Assembly: GCA_934254815.1 (NCBI GenBank)
Contig: CAKQME010000004.1
Span: 62,001 to 126,000, forward strand
Direction of reading: 5' to 3'
Origin: an uncultured Clostridia bacterium
Lineage (GTDB): Bacteria > Bacillota > Clostridia > Christensenellales > Borkfalkiaceae
Length of the DNA: 64,000 bases
Numbering within the stretch: the first letter of the stretch is position 1; every line of letters begins with the position of its first letter. The notes beneath the pieces were generated by a model, which was not told where the DNA came from, ran no database searches, and saw only the letters and a list, made by a program, of their open reading frames with translations. A program made the translations under genes and the position numbers. Below are positions 6,892-15,748 of this stretch, in pieces.

Positions 6892-9800
6892 TTAAGCCGC
6901 TATAGAAGCTTTTATTTGCTCTAACTTTTCAAGGTTGGTTATAGCTTTTTCGTCTTCGACTATTTCTATCAAAGAGTCTATCTTTTCGATAGCGGAAGTA
7001 AGTTCTTCGCTTGTCATAGTCGTCGCGTCGAGCGCGTTGATTGCGTCGATTACCGTTTTAGCCGCTCCCGTCTTGAAACCTCTTCCCGTAGCGATGTAAT
7101 AATTTACTTTTATGCAATACTGCGAGGTTTCGGGATGATTTGCGTCTATCAAAGCCCAAGCCTTGTAGTTTTTAAGTTCTTCGCAACGTTCTGCGTAGAA
7201 TTCCGAATAATCTTCGTAGAATTTAAGCATCTCGTCGACGGATTTATTGAACGAACTCCATTCTCCGAAAGCTTTATCCATTTCTTTGAGTTCGGCAAGT
7301 ATCTGTTCGGCTTCGGCAATAGTTATTTCGGCGTATTTGCCTGTGATATTTTCCGCCGCCGCGTTGAGTTTGTCGATTTCGACGTCAACGGTCGATTGTT
7401 CGCCTAAACTTTCGATTTTCGTCATTATTCCGCTTACTTTCTTTATAAGCTCGATAAGTTCTTCGACGGAAAGATTTTCGACGTCAACGTCAAGCTCGTT
7501 TATCAAGCCGTTGATTTCTTCTACGCTCGCTTTTTCGCTTTCGTATCTTGCCGCGAAGTATGCGCTTGCGGCTTCGGCATATGCGCTTACGAAATATTCT
7601 TTCTGCGCGTCGGTGAAGTTGTCGAAAGTGTAATTTTTCTTATCTTCGCTTGCCGCAAATTTGTCTACGTTTTCTTTTGCGGTTTTAGCCTGACTTTCAT
7701 AAGAGGAAAGATTTTCGTAATTATAAACAAGCAACTTCTGATCTTCTGTAAGTGCTTCGTAATTTGCTTTTACGTCTGCGAATTTCTGAGCGTTGTCGTC
7801 GGTGAGAATAACTCCGTTAAGTTCGGATATTCCGGCTCTTACCGCTGCGGCAATCTCGTCGTTTGCAAGCGCGCTTGCGAAATCGAAGCCGAAATCGGAC
7901 AATTTTTCGTTTGCTTTAAGTTCGAGCGTTATTAGCGTAGACTTGTCGTATTCTACGTTCGGGTTGTAGACATAATCCATTCCGACATTCAGTATATCGA
8001 CGTTTAAGGTCAACGCGCCGTTTTCGATATCGTATTTCAGACTTGCGCCCGCCAAGGGGTTCGAAAGGTCGAGGAACATCAATATAAGCGCGCCCGTTTC
8101 TCCGAGTTTGTCGAATACCATATCCGGCAATTCGCTCATAAACAGAGAGTTGATTATATCGACGGTACCTTTCTGTAAAGCAAGTTCGATAATACCGTTT
8201 TCTTTGTCGTAATTGAATTCGAGCAGTTCGGGCAACATAGTCACTACGGACGATAAGTCTGCCGACGAGGTCGCGGCGAAAGTCTGCGCGCCGAAATTCA
8301 TTTCGGGAAGTTCGATTTTCTTTACGAATATAGCTTTTTCATCTGTGACGAACGCGATATAGACAGCTCCGTCTTTATAGTCGACGAGTATTTCGTCTGC
8401 CGTGTCGACAAGCGGAAGCCATTCGGGAGCGTCGGGCATCATCATAGGAACAAGACCGAGCATTTGTTTCAGCATATCGTCGAGCGTGATTTTAGCTTCG
8501 GCTTTAAACGCTTTCGCGGGGTCGGTAATCGTCGTGTCGTAAACGAACGATAAATTACAGTTTACGGTAAATGCCATTCCGCCGAACAAACTCGGACTTA
8601 ACGAAAGCGTAACGTCGGTTCCGAACGCGAGTTCGGTTTCGTAATCTTCGAAGCTTTCGGGAATATTGTATAATTCGTTGGCGATAGTTGCGGTAATGCC
8701 TAATTCCTTATCGCTTGTGCCGATAGCCGCATAAACGGCGTTTATTCTGTCGTCGGGCATATATACCTTAACGGCGCAATCGAAACTGCCTGCTTCGTCG
8801 GCGGTTATTATGCCTAAGTTGGTAAGCGCGGTGCAGATAAACGAATCGAGTTCGTCCGCAAGACCTATTATATAAGTATCTTTTTCGGTTTCGGATTCTT
8901 CAACGGTAAGAACTTCTTTGAGCTTGGAGATAATGCTCTCCGCGTCGTTGAAGTCGAGGTCGAGATCGTTTACGGCGGATACGTCCGTCGCGAACGCTAA
9001 TTTCTTACCGGCAAGGTTGGCGTAGAAAGTTCCGTCGTGATAGATAACGCCGATTTTACCGTCGAGCGTACCTACCGAAAGTGTGAAGTCAAAGGCTTCG
9101 GCGGTCTTTTTCGTACCCGCTATAAGTCCGTCAAGGTCGGCTTTTCCGCTGAGTTTGAAAGGAACGCTTATATCGTTGTAATATATGCTGCCCGTAAGCG
9201 AAACGCCGTCGCGGAAGTTAAGATTTACAAGCGAAGCGGCGATTTTGTCAAGTCCGCTCTTTTCCGTAGGTTTGTTCGGGTCTATTTCGGACGGAGTGGA
9301 ATCCATAGCCGCGTTAAACGCCGCCGTATCGGGTATTTCTAAATCGCCGTTGAAATCGGAGAACGTAACCGTATTGTTTTCGGTACAATCCATATCTCCG
9401 AGAACGGGAACGTTTACGGTGTATTTGCTCGTATATGTAGCAGAAACGGGGGTGAAGTCGTCTTTTATAACTATCGTAACCACGGTGTTTTCGCTGAATA
9501 CGGGATATCCGCCGAGTCCGCCGAATTCTTTCATCTGATAGGCGAGTTTGGCGTTGGCTTCGTTTTTGTCAAGCGCAACTTCGTATTCGTAACCGCCGTC
9601 GACTTTTTTGTAGCTTGCGGAAACGATGGTATTCTGATTATATATATGTCCCGTGAGAAGCTTGGCGGGCGTAATGCCGTAAACCGATTCGTAAGAAGCG
9701 CGGACAACGTTTTTAATGTCCTTACCGTTTACGCGGTAAGCCACGTTGTTGTTTTTGGCGAAAGCTTCGTGTCTGAAATTTACGAAAGCCGAATGAGACT

Positions 9801-10122
9801 CGGTGTCGGCGTAAAATTCGTCGCCGTGCTTTATAGCCGTAGCCGTGGTGGTCTGAGTGTACGAGACTATACCTTTTTTAGCCGTCGAAGTGCCTGAGGA
9901 CTGAGACTTATAAGTGGTATAAGAATCGAGTTTGCCGAGCGCGGCGTATATAGCCGTGGTCGCGTCGTATTTGTCGGGCGTCTTTTTAAGACCCGTCATA
10001 ACCGTGTCCTGACCGTTTACGGCAGACGGCGGCGTGACGTTCTTTTCACCGCATCCGACAAGCGAAAATGCCAAACATACGGTAAAGATAACCGCGAGTA
10101 TGCTTGTCAAAGTTCTTTTCAT
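6892..10122 (-). CDS. Large secreted lipoprotein, unknown function
   Basis: 1076 residues. A lipoprotein signal peptide ends in the canonical lipobox LVGC (Cys24), so the protein is predicted to be anchored outside the membrane. Residues about 60-700 form beta-rich, repeat-like modules with recurrent lines such as VSYTQTTTATAIKHGDEFYA and repeated statements of Lys/Asp-bounded strands. Residues about 770-1070 are helical and charged, and contain a segment ANYEALTEDQKLLVYNYENL that resembles the linker helices near the end of the 2462-residue protease in this window. No catalytic motif is seen. ATG 10122 has AAGGAGA a few nt upstream and a promoter at 10171-10199 on the same strand. It is a single-gene unit bounded by terminators. 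I do not recognise a named family. Confidence 0.75.
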   Translation of the reverse strand: MKRTLTSILAVIFTVCLAFSLVGCGEKNVTPPSAVNGQDTVMTGLKKTPDKYDATTAIYAALGKLDSYTTYKSQSSGTSTAKKGIVSYTQTTTATAIKHGDEFYADTESHSAFVNFRHEAFAKNNNVAYRVNGKDIKNVVRASYESVYGITPAKLLTGHIYNQNTIVSASYKKVDGGYEYEVALDKNEANAKLAYQMKEFGGLGGYPVFSENTVVTIVIKDDFTPVSATYTSKYTVNVPVLGDMDCTENNTVTFSDFNGDLEIPDTAAFNAAMDSTPSEIDPNKPTEKSGLDKIAASLVNLNFRDGVSLTGSIYYNDISVPFKLSGKADLDGLIAGTKKTAEAFDFTLSVGTLDGKIGVIYHDGTFYANLAGKKLAFATDVSAVNDLDLDFNDAESIISKLKEVLTVEESETEKDTYIIGLADELDSFICTALTNLGIITADEAGSFDCAVKVYMPDDRINAVYAAIGTSDKELGITATIANELYNIPESFEDYETELAFGTDVTLSLSPSLFGGMAFTVNCNLSFVYDTTITDPAKAFKAEAKITLDDMLKQMLGLVPMMMPDAPEWLPLVDTADEILVDYKDGAVYIAFVTDEKAIFVKKIELPEMNFGAQTFAATSSADLSSVVTMLPELLEFNYDKENGIIELALQKGTVDIINSLFMSELPDMVFDKLGETGALILMFLDLSNPLAGASLKYDIENGALTLNVDILNVGMDYVYNPNVEYDKSTLITLELKANEKLSDFGFDFASALANDEIAAAVRAGISELNGVILTDDNAQKFADVKANYEALTEDQKLLVYNYENLSSYESQAKTAKENVDKFAASEDKKNYTFDNFTDAQKEYFVSAYAEAASAYFAARYESEKASVEEINGLINELDVDVENLSVEELIELIKKVSGIMTKIESLGEQSTVDVEIDKLNAAAENITGKYAEITIAEAEQILAELKEMDKAFGEWSSFNKSVDEMLKFYEDYSEFYAERCEELKNYKAWALIDANHPETSQYCIKVNYYIATGRGFKTGAAKTVIDAINALDATTMTSEELTSAIEKIDSLIEIVEDEKAITNLEKLEQIKASIAA

Positions 10123-10170
10123 AAGTTCTCCTTTGCATTACGGATAGTCTTGCATCGTAACGCGTTTATA

Positions 10171-10199
10171 ATTGTAACAAGATATAAAAATAAAAGCAA
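10171..10199 (-). promoter_or_regulatory. Promoter of the 1076-residue lipoprotein gene
   Basis: Minus strand: -35 TTGCTT (complement of 10194-10199), 17-bp spacer, -10 TACAAT (complement of 10171-10176) with extended TGT. The -35 overlaps the 3' arm of the preceding terminator. Confidence 0.65.
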
Positions 10200-10217
10200 A
10201 CGTTTTTAAGCGTTTGC
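10183..10217 (-). terminator. Terminator of the regulator-permease operon
   Basis: Minus strand: GCAAACG, 8-nt loop, CGTTTGC, then TTTTATTTTT. Lies about 95 nt after the permease stop. Confidence 0.75.
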
Positions 10218-10263
10218 CCGTATAATCTTTTTCTACTACTCTCGAAACGGTATAGAATGGCTG

Positions 10264-10278
10264 TCTACCGTTGGTAGA
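10264..10278. repeat. 15-bp dyad, copy 1
   Basis: TCTACC-GTT-GGTAGA, a perfect 6-bp inverted repeat in the 3' untranslated part of the permease gene. A closely similar dyad lies at 12122-12136, so the two flank the regulator-permease operon. Possible operator; not tested. Confidence 0.45.
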
Positions 10279-10310
10279 TATGCGTTAATCGCCCTATTTA
10301 TCGACTTATA

Positions 10311-11411
10311 TTAAAATATCGAACATACGACGAGAAGCACTGCCAGAAAACCGAAATTTATCGCGGAAAACAGCGCGAGATATTTACCGGTCTTTTCACC
10401 GCCGCTTTTGTAGCTGCCCAACGTTATAAGGCTTGCCAGACTCGCTATGGGCGTGCCTAAACCGCCGACGTTCACGCCCCTTAAAAGTGCGGAATAATTA
10501 TTTGTAAAGCGGCACAACAGAGTTGCCGACGGAACGTTTGATATTATCTGACAGGACAGCGCGGAAACGAGAAGCGTGTTTTTGTCAAGCAACGAGCTTA
10601 AAATGTCGCTTACCGCAGGTATTCGCGACATATTTCCGCTGAAAACGAAAAACGCGCAAAAGGTCAAAAGTAAGCCGTAATTCACTTTTTTGTACGCTTT
10701 CGGGTCTGCGATAAGTACGCCGAGCGCGGCTATCGAAATGCCTATGAAATAAGGAAAAACCCGCATTACAGATATTACGGATACGGCGAATAACGCAAGA
10801 TATAAAATCGCGCGCGGTTTGTCGAGCGTTAATATTTCGTCGTCTTTAAGCTCTGCCGTTTCGCGTTTAACCGTAAAGCAACACGCAACTATAAGCAGAA
10901 GCGCGGCGGCGAACGGCGGAAACATTACGGTGAAAAATTCCCCGTTCGGTATGTTATAGTAAGAATATAGATATAAATTCTGCGGGTTGCCGAACGGCGT
11001 GAGCATTCCGCCTAAATTGGCGGCTACGTTCTGCATAATGAAAGTAAACGCCATTTTATCTCTGCGCCCGATTTTGGTCAGCACGAAATATCCGAGCGGT
11101 AAAAAGGTTATAAGCGCCATATCGTTTGCCATAATCATCGACCCGAAGTAGGTTATAAACACAAGCGCGAACGTAATTGCCCGTAAATTCTTGAACCTGA
11201 CTATTATTTGTCGCGCGAGTATTTCGAAAAAGCGGATATCAGACAGAGCTTCTACCACTGCGAGCGTGCCGAAAAGACAACAGAGCGTCGATAAATCGAA
11301 ATACTCCGGATACTTTTCGTCGGGCGGAATAATGAACGCCGTAATGACGGCAAGCGTTATCGCTATCGACAATACGGCGTTGTTTTTTAAAAAAGTAAGT
11401 AGTTTTTTCAT
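10311..11411 (-). CDS. Anion permease, citrate-transporter/ArsB superfamily (SLC13-like)
   Basis: 366 residues with start ATG at 11411 (MKKLLTFLKNN); a longer open frame reaches 11903 but runs through the regulator gene in another frame and is not used. About ten hydrophobic segments, with a re-entrant type region FGSMIMANDMALITFLPLG in the first half and the matching GNPQNLYLYSYYN and SNVPSATLLCRF segments, features of the ion-transporter superfamily that includes arsenite, dicarboxylate and sulfate carriers. The start overlaps the stop of the XRE regulator (ATGA), so the two are translationally coupled. Substrate cannot be assigned; arsenite is possible, but no other ars gene is nearby. Confidence 0.8.
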   Translation of the reverse strand: MKKLLTFLKNNAVLSIAITLAVITAFIIPPDEKYPEYFDLSTLCCLFGTLAVVEALSDIRFFEILARQIIVRFKNLRAITFALVFITYFGSMIMANDMALITFLPLGYFVLTKIGRRDKMAFTFIMQNVAANLGGMLTPFGNPQNLYLYSYYNIPNGEFFTVMFPPFAAALLLIVACCFTVKRETAELKDDEILTLDKPRAILYLALFAVSVISVMRVFPYFIGISIAALGVLIADPKAYKKVNYGLLLTFCAFFVFSGNMSRIPAVSDILSSLLDKNTLLVSALSCQIISNVPSATLLCRFTNNYSALLRGVNVGGLGTPIASLASLITLGSYKSGGEKTGKYLALFSAINFGFLAVLLVVCSIF

Positions 11412-12019
11412 TTTAACTTTATTATCTTGAAACTGAGCATCGTTACGAGTTCGGCAGGCAGAAGAATAAGGAATATCCAGGGGAAGAACGATCCCGAAGC
11501 CAGATAGGCTATTAAAAACGCGTCTACACACAGCGAAACGAGTAACCCCGTTATCATCCAGAAACAATGTATGCGTTTGCCCCAGAGCGAAGCGAAAACT
11601 ATTCCGACTATCGCGACGAGCGGCAATGGGAATACATAACAATATAATAAATTGCGCCCTATGTTTTTGAAAATCGATTGAAGAGTGACGAAAACTATCG
11701 TCTCTAAAACGGCAATGGCAAAAACCGTGATAGCAGAAATAAGCATACGGTTTTTCTTTTTTACTTCTTTCGCATAAGACGATTGTTCGGCGGCTATTTC
11801 GGGCTGGTCGTGTTCGGTTACGAGAAAATCGAGCGAAACCCCGAAAAGCTCGGCTATCGTCATAAGCACGGTTACGTCGGGTATGGATTCGCCCCTTTCC
11901 CATTTCGATACCGCTTTATCCGAATAATTTATTTTTTCCGCGAGTTCTATCTGCGTCAACTTCATTTGTTTTCTTAAAGATATTAAATTACGGGCGAAAA
12001 TCACTTTTACGTCTTGCAT
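11408..12019 (-). CDS. XRE-family transcriptional regulator with four TM helices
   Basis: 203 residues. Residues about 7-65 form a helix-turn-helix of the HTH_3 type (RKQMKLTQIELAEKINYSDK followed by AVSKWERGESIPDV). After a charged linker come four hydrophobic segments, roughly residues 92-114, 124-146, 152-176 and 178-200. It is therefore a membrane-tethered DNA-binding protein, a layout common in Clostridia. GGAG lies just upstream of ATG 12019, with a good promoter at 12047-12075 and small dyads beyond it that could be autoregulatory sites. It is coupled by ATGA overlap to the permease, suggesting that it senses the substrate or state of that permease (inference). Confidence 0.88.
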   Translation of the reverse strand: MQDVKVIFARNLISLRKQMKLTQIELAEKINYSDKAVSKWERGESIPDVTVLMTIAELFGVSLDFLVTEHDQPEIAAEQSSYAKEVKKKNRMLISAITVFAIAVLETIVFVTLQSIFKNIGRNLLYCYVFPLPLVAIVGIVFASLWGKRIHCFWMITGLLVSLCVDAFLIAYLASGSFFPWIFLILLPAELVTMLSFKIIKLK

Positions 12020-12046
12020 TACGATCTCCTAAAAACTTTTTTATAT

Positions 12047-12075
12047 ATTTTAGCATATAAGCCGTAAAAAATCAA
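12047..12075 (-). promoter_or_regulatory. Promoter of the regulator-permease operon
   Basis: Minus strand: -35 TTGATT (complement of 12070-12075), 17-bp spacer, -10 TAAAAT (complement of 12047-12052), extended TGC. Confidence 0.7.
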
Positions 12076-12092
12076 TCGAAAATAACGTAAAA

Positions 12093-12136
12093 TGTCGAAA
12101 ACGACAATATTTATACGCGTATCTACCGCGAGTAGA
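12093..12136. promoter_or_regulatory. Cluster of three small dyads upstream of the XRE regulator
   Basis: TGTCG-AAAA-CGACA (12093-12106), ATACGCGTAT (12113-12122) and TCTAC-CGCGA-GTAGA (12122-12136). All lie 18-61 bp upstream of the regulator's -35 box, in the gap shared with the divergent SGNH gene. The third resembles the dyad at 10264-10278. Candidate operators for the XRE regulator; function is inferred. Confidence 0.45.
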
Positions 12137-12272
12137 GTTCATTAAAAACGGCTCTACTTTGAGAATTTCAAGGGGATAGACGGTAAAACCCGAAGTAGGT
12201 TGTAATTTTTGCCCAAACGGTATATGCTTTTGTCAAAAGCCGATAAACGTTTTGGTCGGCGGAGGTTATGTT

Positions 12273-12968
12273 ATGATTGAAAATACTAAAATAACCGTTT
12301 TCGGAGATTCGATAGGTAAAGGCGTTTTCACCGACGGCGGCAAGATAGAAGTACTTAAAGATAACGCCGTAAATATGTTTTCCGAGTGGTACGGCATAGA
12401 AATAGATAACCGTTCGGGATACGGGCAGTCGCTCAAACGCCTTGCGCAGAAAGGCGTTATTGATAAATATATTGCCGAAGCGGACGGCGGCAAACGCAAC
12501 GTGGCGGTACTCGAACTCGGCGGCAACGACGCCGATTTCGATTGGAAAGACGTCGCCGCGACGCCCGAAAAAGAACATTTTCCCAAAACGGGTATAGAGG
12601 AGTTTGCCGAAATTTACGCCGGAACTATAGCTAAATTAAAGGCGGCGGGTATAGAACCCGTCGTGTGTACGATAGTGCCTATCAGTTCGGAAAGATATTT
12701 CGATAACGTTATATCCAAGATTGCGGACGGCGAAAAAGTGCTTGAATATTTCAATGGAGATTTCAACACCATACACCGTCATCAGGAAATGTTCAATAAC
12801 GAGATATTGAAATGCGCGTTCGGCGCGGGCGCGGGGCTTATAGATTTGCGCCGCGAATTTCTCAATACTAACGAATTCGAGAGCATGATATGCCTCGACG
12901 GAATACACCCCAACGTAAAGGGACATTCACGCATATTCGAGGTTGCGCGCGTTTATGCCGCGACGTAA
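12273..12968 (+). CDS. SGNH/GDSL hydrolase (lipase/esterase-like)
   Basis: 231 residues from ATG 12273, chosen because GGAGG lies at 12261-12265, 7 nt upstream; the longer frame from 12252 would place the ribosome binding site inside the gene. Block I is VFGDSIGKG (Ser near residue 11), block II RSGYGQSL, block III LELGGNDADFDW, and the C-terminal DGIHPNVKGH supplies the Asp and His of the triad. This is the compact type related to acyl-CoA thioesterase/arylesterase and to sugar or phospholipid acyl hydrolases. No signal peptide, so cytoplasmic. It is transcribed away from the XRE regulator and ends before the prmA promoter. Substrate unknown. It differs clearly from the SGNH protein at 1987-2709. 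Confidence 0.87.
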   Translation: MIENTKITVFGDSIGKGVFTDGGKIEVLKDNAVNMFSEWYGIEIDNRSGYGQSLKRLAQKGVIDKYIAEADGGKRNVAVLELGGNDADFDWKDVAATPEKEHFPKTGIEEFAEIYAGTIAKLKAAGIEPVVCTIVPISSERYFDNVISKIADGEKVLEYFNGDFNTIHRHQEMFNNEILKCAFGAGAGLIDLRREFLNTNEFESMICLDGIHPNVKGHSRIFEVARVYAAT

Positions 12969-13056
12969 TATTCGGGATAAAATATTTTACGACGGGAGTT
13001 ACGCCCTGTAAGCTCAAAAATAATTAGACGTAAAAGGATAATGCTGTTATAAATAA

Positions 13057-13085
13057 TTGCTTTTCATAGCCGGATTTGCTATAAT
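13057..13085 (+). promoter_or_regulatory. Promoter of prmA operon, predicted leaderless
   Basis: -35 TTGCTT (13057-13062), 17-bp spacer, -10 TATAAT (13080-13085), extended TGC. With the normal distance, +1 falls on the A of the prmA ATG at 13092. No ribosome binding site precedes that ATG. Confidence 0.75.
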
Positions 13086-13091
13086 TTAACT

Positions 13092-14039
13092 ATGAAATTT
13101 ATCGAACTTACGGTTTCCACAACGACGGAGGCTCAGGAACTCGTCGCGGATATTATGTGGAATTATACTAACTACGGCGTTGCGATAAGCGACGTTAAAG
13201 ACGTTGCCGAACTTGTAAACGAACGCCGTTCGACATGGGATTATATCGACGAAGAAGTTCTGAAAGAACTCAATCGTAACGTAACGCTCGTAAAAGCGTA
13301 CATAGCGACGGATATTGCCGATAAAACCATAGCCGAAATAGAAAAAGATCTCGAAACCCTGCGCGAGAGGTGTAAGGGTTTTATAAACGTCGGCAGTCTG
13401 GAACTAGTAAGACGAATCGTCGACGGCGACGACTGGATAGAGATTTGGCGTAAACATTATAAACCGATGAAATTCGGCAAGGTGGTCGTCTGTCCCGCCT
13501 GGATAGATTATCTGCCGCAGCCCGACGAAGTCAAGGTCGTAATCGACAGTAATATGGCTTTCGGCACGGGCGAGCATGAAACGACTTCAATGGTCATCGA
13601 ACTGATGCAGGAATATATTCCTTACGCGAACACCGTTATAGACGTAGGCACGGGGAGCGGTATATTGGGCATCGCCGCGGCAAAACTCGGCGCAAAACGC
13701 GTGTTTATGACAGATATAGACTATGTCGCGGTAAAGACCGCTTCGCATAACTGCGAAATGAACGGCGTAAAAGATAAATGCGAAGTCTGCCTTAACAATC
13801 TGCTTACCGAAAAGAAAATCACGGGCGAGTTGCTGCTTGCCAACATTACCGCCGACGTGTTGCTTATTCTTGCCGATACCGTTACGGAATACGTAACGAC
13901 GGGTGGAGTGATGATTATGAGCGGAATTATAAAGGGGCGGGTCGACGAAGTTATCGAAAAATATTCGTCGCTGGGCTTCGAAACGGAAAAACGCAGAGAT
14001 AAAGGCGAGTGGATCGCGCTCGTTATGAGGAAGATATGA
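13092..14039 (+). CDS. prmA: Ribosomal protein L11 methyltransferase
   Basis: 315 residues, full family length. Trimethylates L11 with S-adenosylmethionine in the cytoplasm. An N-terminal L11-recognition domain is followed by the class-I methyltransferase fold: NMAFGTGEHETTSMVIEL is the PrmA signature, VIDVGTGSGILGIAAAKLGA (near residues 180-200) is the SAM-binding loop, and LLANITADVLL is the catalytic strand. ATG 13092 has no Shine-Dalgarno sequence and coincides with the predicted transcription start, so translation is probably leaderless. Its stop overlaps the start of mtaB (ATGA). The prmA-mtaB-HIT order is common in Clostridia next to heat-shock genes, though dnaK/dnaJ are not in this window. 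Confidence 0.95.
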   Translation: MKFIELTVSTTTEAQELVADIMWNYTNYGVAISDVKDVAELVNERRSTWDYIDEEVLKELNRNVTLVKAYIATDIADKTIAEIEKDLETLRERCKGFINVGSLELVRRIVDGDDWIEIWRKHYKPMKFGKVVVCPAWIDYLPQPDEVKVVIDSNMAFGTGEHETTSMVIELMQEYIPYANTVIDVGTGSGILGIAAAKLGAKRVFMTDIDYVAVKTASHNCEMNGVKDKCEVCLNNLLTEKKITGELLLANITADVLLILADTVTEYVTTGGVMIMSGIIKGRVDEVIEKYSSLGFETEKRRDKGEWIALVMRKI

Positions 14040-15274
14040 AAGCTGTAGTGTTTACACTGGGCTGTAAAGTCAACAGTTGCGAGAGTTCGTCGCTTTTAAA
14101 CGGACTTCATTCGCTCGGTTACGAAGTGTCCGACGAACTCGGTTATGCTGACCTGTACATAATAAATACTTGCGCGGTGACTGCCGAAGCGGAGAAAAAA
14201 TCCCGTCAGGCAATAGCGCGCGCCAGAAAATTCAACCCGAATTGTAAAATTATCGTTACGGGGTGCGCGTCCGAAAAAGCTCCTGCCGATTTTGCGAAAA
14301 AACAAAACGTAACGCTGGTTACGGGTACGAAATCTAAAGACAAAATACTTTCCATGCTCTCCGAAACGGGCGAAAAGCTCTATGAAGACGACGAGTATTA
14401 CGAAGAATATCTTCCAGCGAAAACAGATCGCGACAGAGCGTTTATCAAGGTTCAGGACGGTTGCGATAATTTTTGCAGTTACTGCATAATACCTTATCTG
14501 CGCGGGCGTTCGCGTTCGAGAAAGAAAGAAAACGTACTTAAAGAGATTGAATATCTGTCTCCGCTCGAAGCGGTCATAACGGGAATAAACCTTTCGGCTT
14601 ACGATAAAAATGGCGACGGGCTTCAGGGGCTTATAGAAGAGCTTATACACGTTGAGTGCAGAGTGCGGTTGGGGTCGCTCGAAGTAAACGTGATAACCGG
14701 AGATTTTTTAAGGACGCTTAAAACGCTGCAAGATTTCGCCCCGCATTTTCATCTGTCGCTTCAGTCGGGCAGCAACGCGGTGCTTAAAAGTATGAACCGA
14801 CATTACACCCGCGAGGAATTTTTGGAGAAATGTCGGCTTATAAGGCGGTTTTTCCCGCTTGCGGCTATTACGACGGATATAATAGTCGGGTATTCCACCG
14901 AAACCGAAGAGGACTTTCTCGACAGTTTGTCGCTTGCGGAGGCGGCGGAGTTTGCCGATATACACTGTTTCCCCTATTCGCGGCGCGAGGGAACAGTGGG
15001 CGCGAAACTCAAAGAACTCGATCCAATCGTAAAAGACGAGCGAATGAAGAGAATCACCGACTTGAAAATGCGACTTAAAAACGCTTTTATAGAAAAAAAT
15101 ATCGGCTTGACGGCGGAATTTATCCCCGAAGAGACCGTTGACGGTTATTCGGCGGGGTATACGGGCAATTATATTCGTTGTTACGTCAAAGGCGAATTAA
15201 AACGCGGAAAATACAAAGTGTCGCTGTTGTCGGCTTTCCGCGACGGCGCGCTTGCCGAAGTGACTAAAAACTGA
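14036..15274 (+). CDS. mtaB: tRNA t6A37 methylthiotransferase MtaB
   Basis: 412 residues from ATG 14036, which overlaps the prmA stop; GAGGAAG lies just upstream, and the longer frame from 14009 is not needed. A radical-SAM enzyme that adds a methylthio group to t6A at position 37 of ANN-decoding tRNAs. The N-terminal domain shows its cluster cysteines in GCKVNSCES, NTCAVTAEAE and VTGCASEK; the radical-SAM motif is CDNFCSYC (CxxxCxxC); later HLSLQSGSNAVLKSMNRHY and TDIIVGYSTETEEDF are methylthiotransferase signatures; a TRAM-like RNA-binding tail closes it. Two [4Fe-4S] clusters are expected, so anaerobic life fits. Confidence 0.94.
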   Translation: MKAVVFTLGCKVNSCESSSLLNGLHSLGYEVSDELGYADLYIINTCAVTAEAEKKSRQAIARARKFNPNCKIIVTGCASEKAPADFAKKQNVTLVTGTKSKDKILSMLSETGEKLYEDDEYYEEYLPAKTDRDRAFIKVQDGCDNFCSYCIIPYLRGRSRSRKKENVLKEIEYLSPLEAVITGINLSAYDKNGDGLQGLIEELIHVECRVRLGSLEVNVITGDFLRTLKTLQDFAPHFHLSLQSGSNAVLKSMNRHYTREEFLEKCRLIRRFFPLAAITTDIIVGYSTETEEDFLDSLSLAEAAEFADIHCFPYSRREGTVGAKLKELDPIVKDERMKRITDLKMRLKNAFIEKNIGLTAEFIPEETVDGYSAGYTGNYIRCYVKGELKRGKYKVSLLSAFRDGALAEVTKN

Positions 15275-15290
15275 AATAAGGAGTATTTAT

Positions 15291-15632
15291 ATGGAAGACT
15301 GTTTGTTCTGTAAATTCGTAAACGGGGATATACCCGTGGATAAAGTGTTCGAAAACGATGACTTTATAATAATACGCGATATCGCGCCTATGGCGAAAAA
15401 TCATTTTCTCGCCATACCGAAAAAGCATTTCAAGTATCTTTCCGAAATGACGGAAGACGAAAAACGGCAATTGCTTAATATTTTCGAAACGATACCCGCG
15501 CTTAAAAGTCAGCTTAACCTTGAAAACGGGTATAGGCTCGTGATAAATCAGGGAGACGACGCCGGGCAGACCGTTCCGCATCTTCATATTCATATTTTAT
15601 CGGGTCAGAAAATGGGTTGGCAGCCCGCCTGA
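15291..15632 (+). CDS. HIT-family nucleotide hydrolase (HinT-like)
   Basis: 113 residues, standard size of a bacterial histidine-triad protein. CLFCKFVNGDIP gives the N-terminal zinc-type CxxC, PKKHFKYL the helix His, and HLHIHIL near residues 99-105 the HxHxH catalytic triad motif. Hydrolyses phosphoramidate or aminoacyl-adenylate-type nucleotides. ATAAGGAG lies just before ATG 15291, 16 nt after mtaB, so it is the third gene of the prmA operon. A strong terminator follows. Physiological substrate is not known for this group. Confidence 0.93.
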   Translation: MEDCLFCKFVNGDIPVDKVFENDDFIIIRDIAPMAKNHFLAIPKKHFKYLSEMTEDEKRQLLNIFETIPALKSQLNLENGYRLVINQGDDAGQTVPHLHIHILSGQKMGWQPA

Positions 15633-15638
15633 TACTGT

Positions 15639-15675
15639 ACGCGACCGAGATATAAACCTCGGTCGCGTTTATTTT
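15639..15675 (+). terminator. Terminator of the prmA-mtaB-HIT operon
   Basis: Perfect 11-bp stem (15639-15649 with 15658-15668), 8-nt loop, then TTATTTTT. Confidence 0.9.
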
Positions 15676-15748
15676 TGCAATCGGCATTTTATATGAATAA
15701 ACCTGTAAAAAAAATTTATATTTACATTTATAAAAAGCCGTAAAACAA

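Noticed and set aside
10311..11903. Permease read as a 530-residue protein starting at 11903
   Set aside because: The first 164 residues lie in a different frame of the XRE regulator gene and are not permease-like. ATG 11411 overlaps the regulator stop and begins a normal N-terminus.
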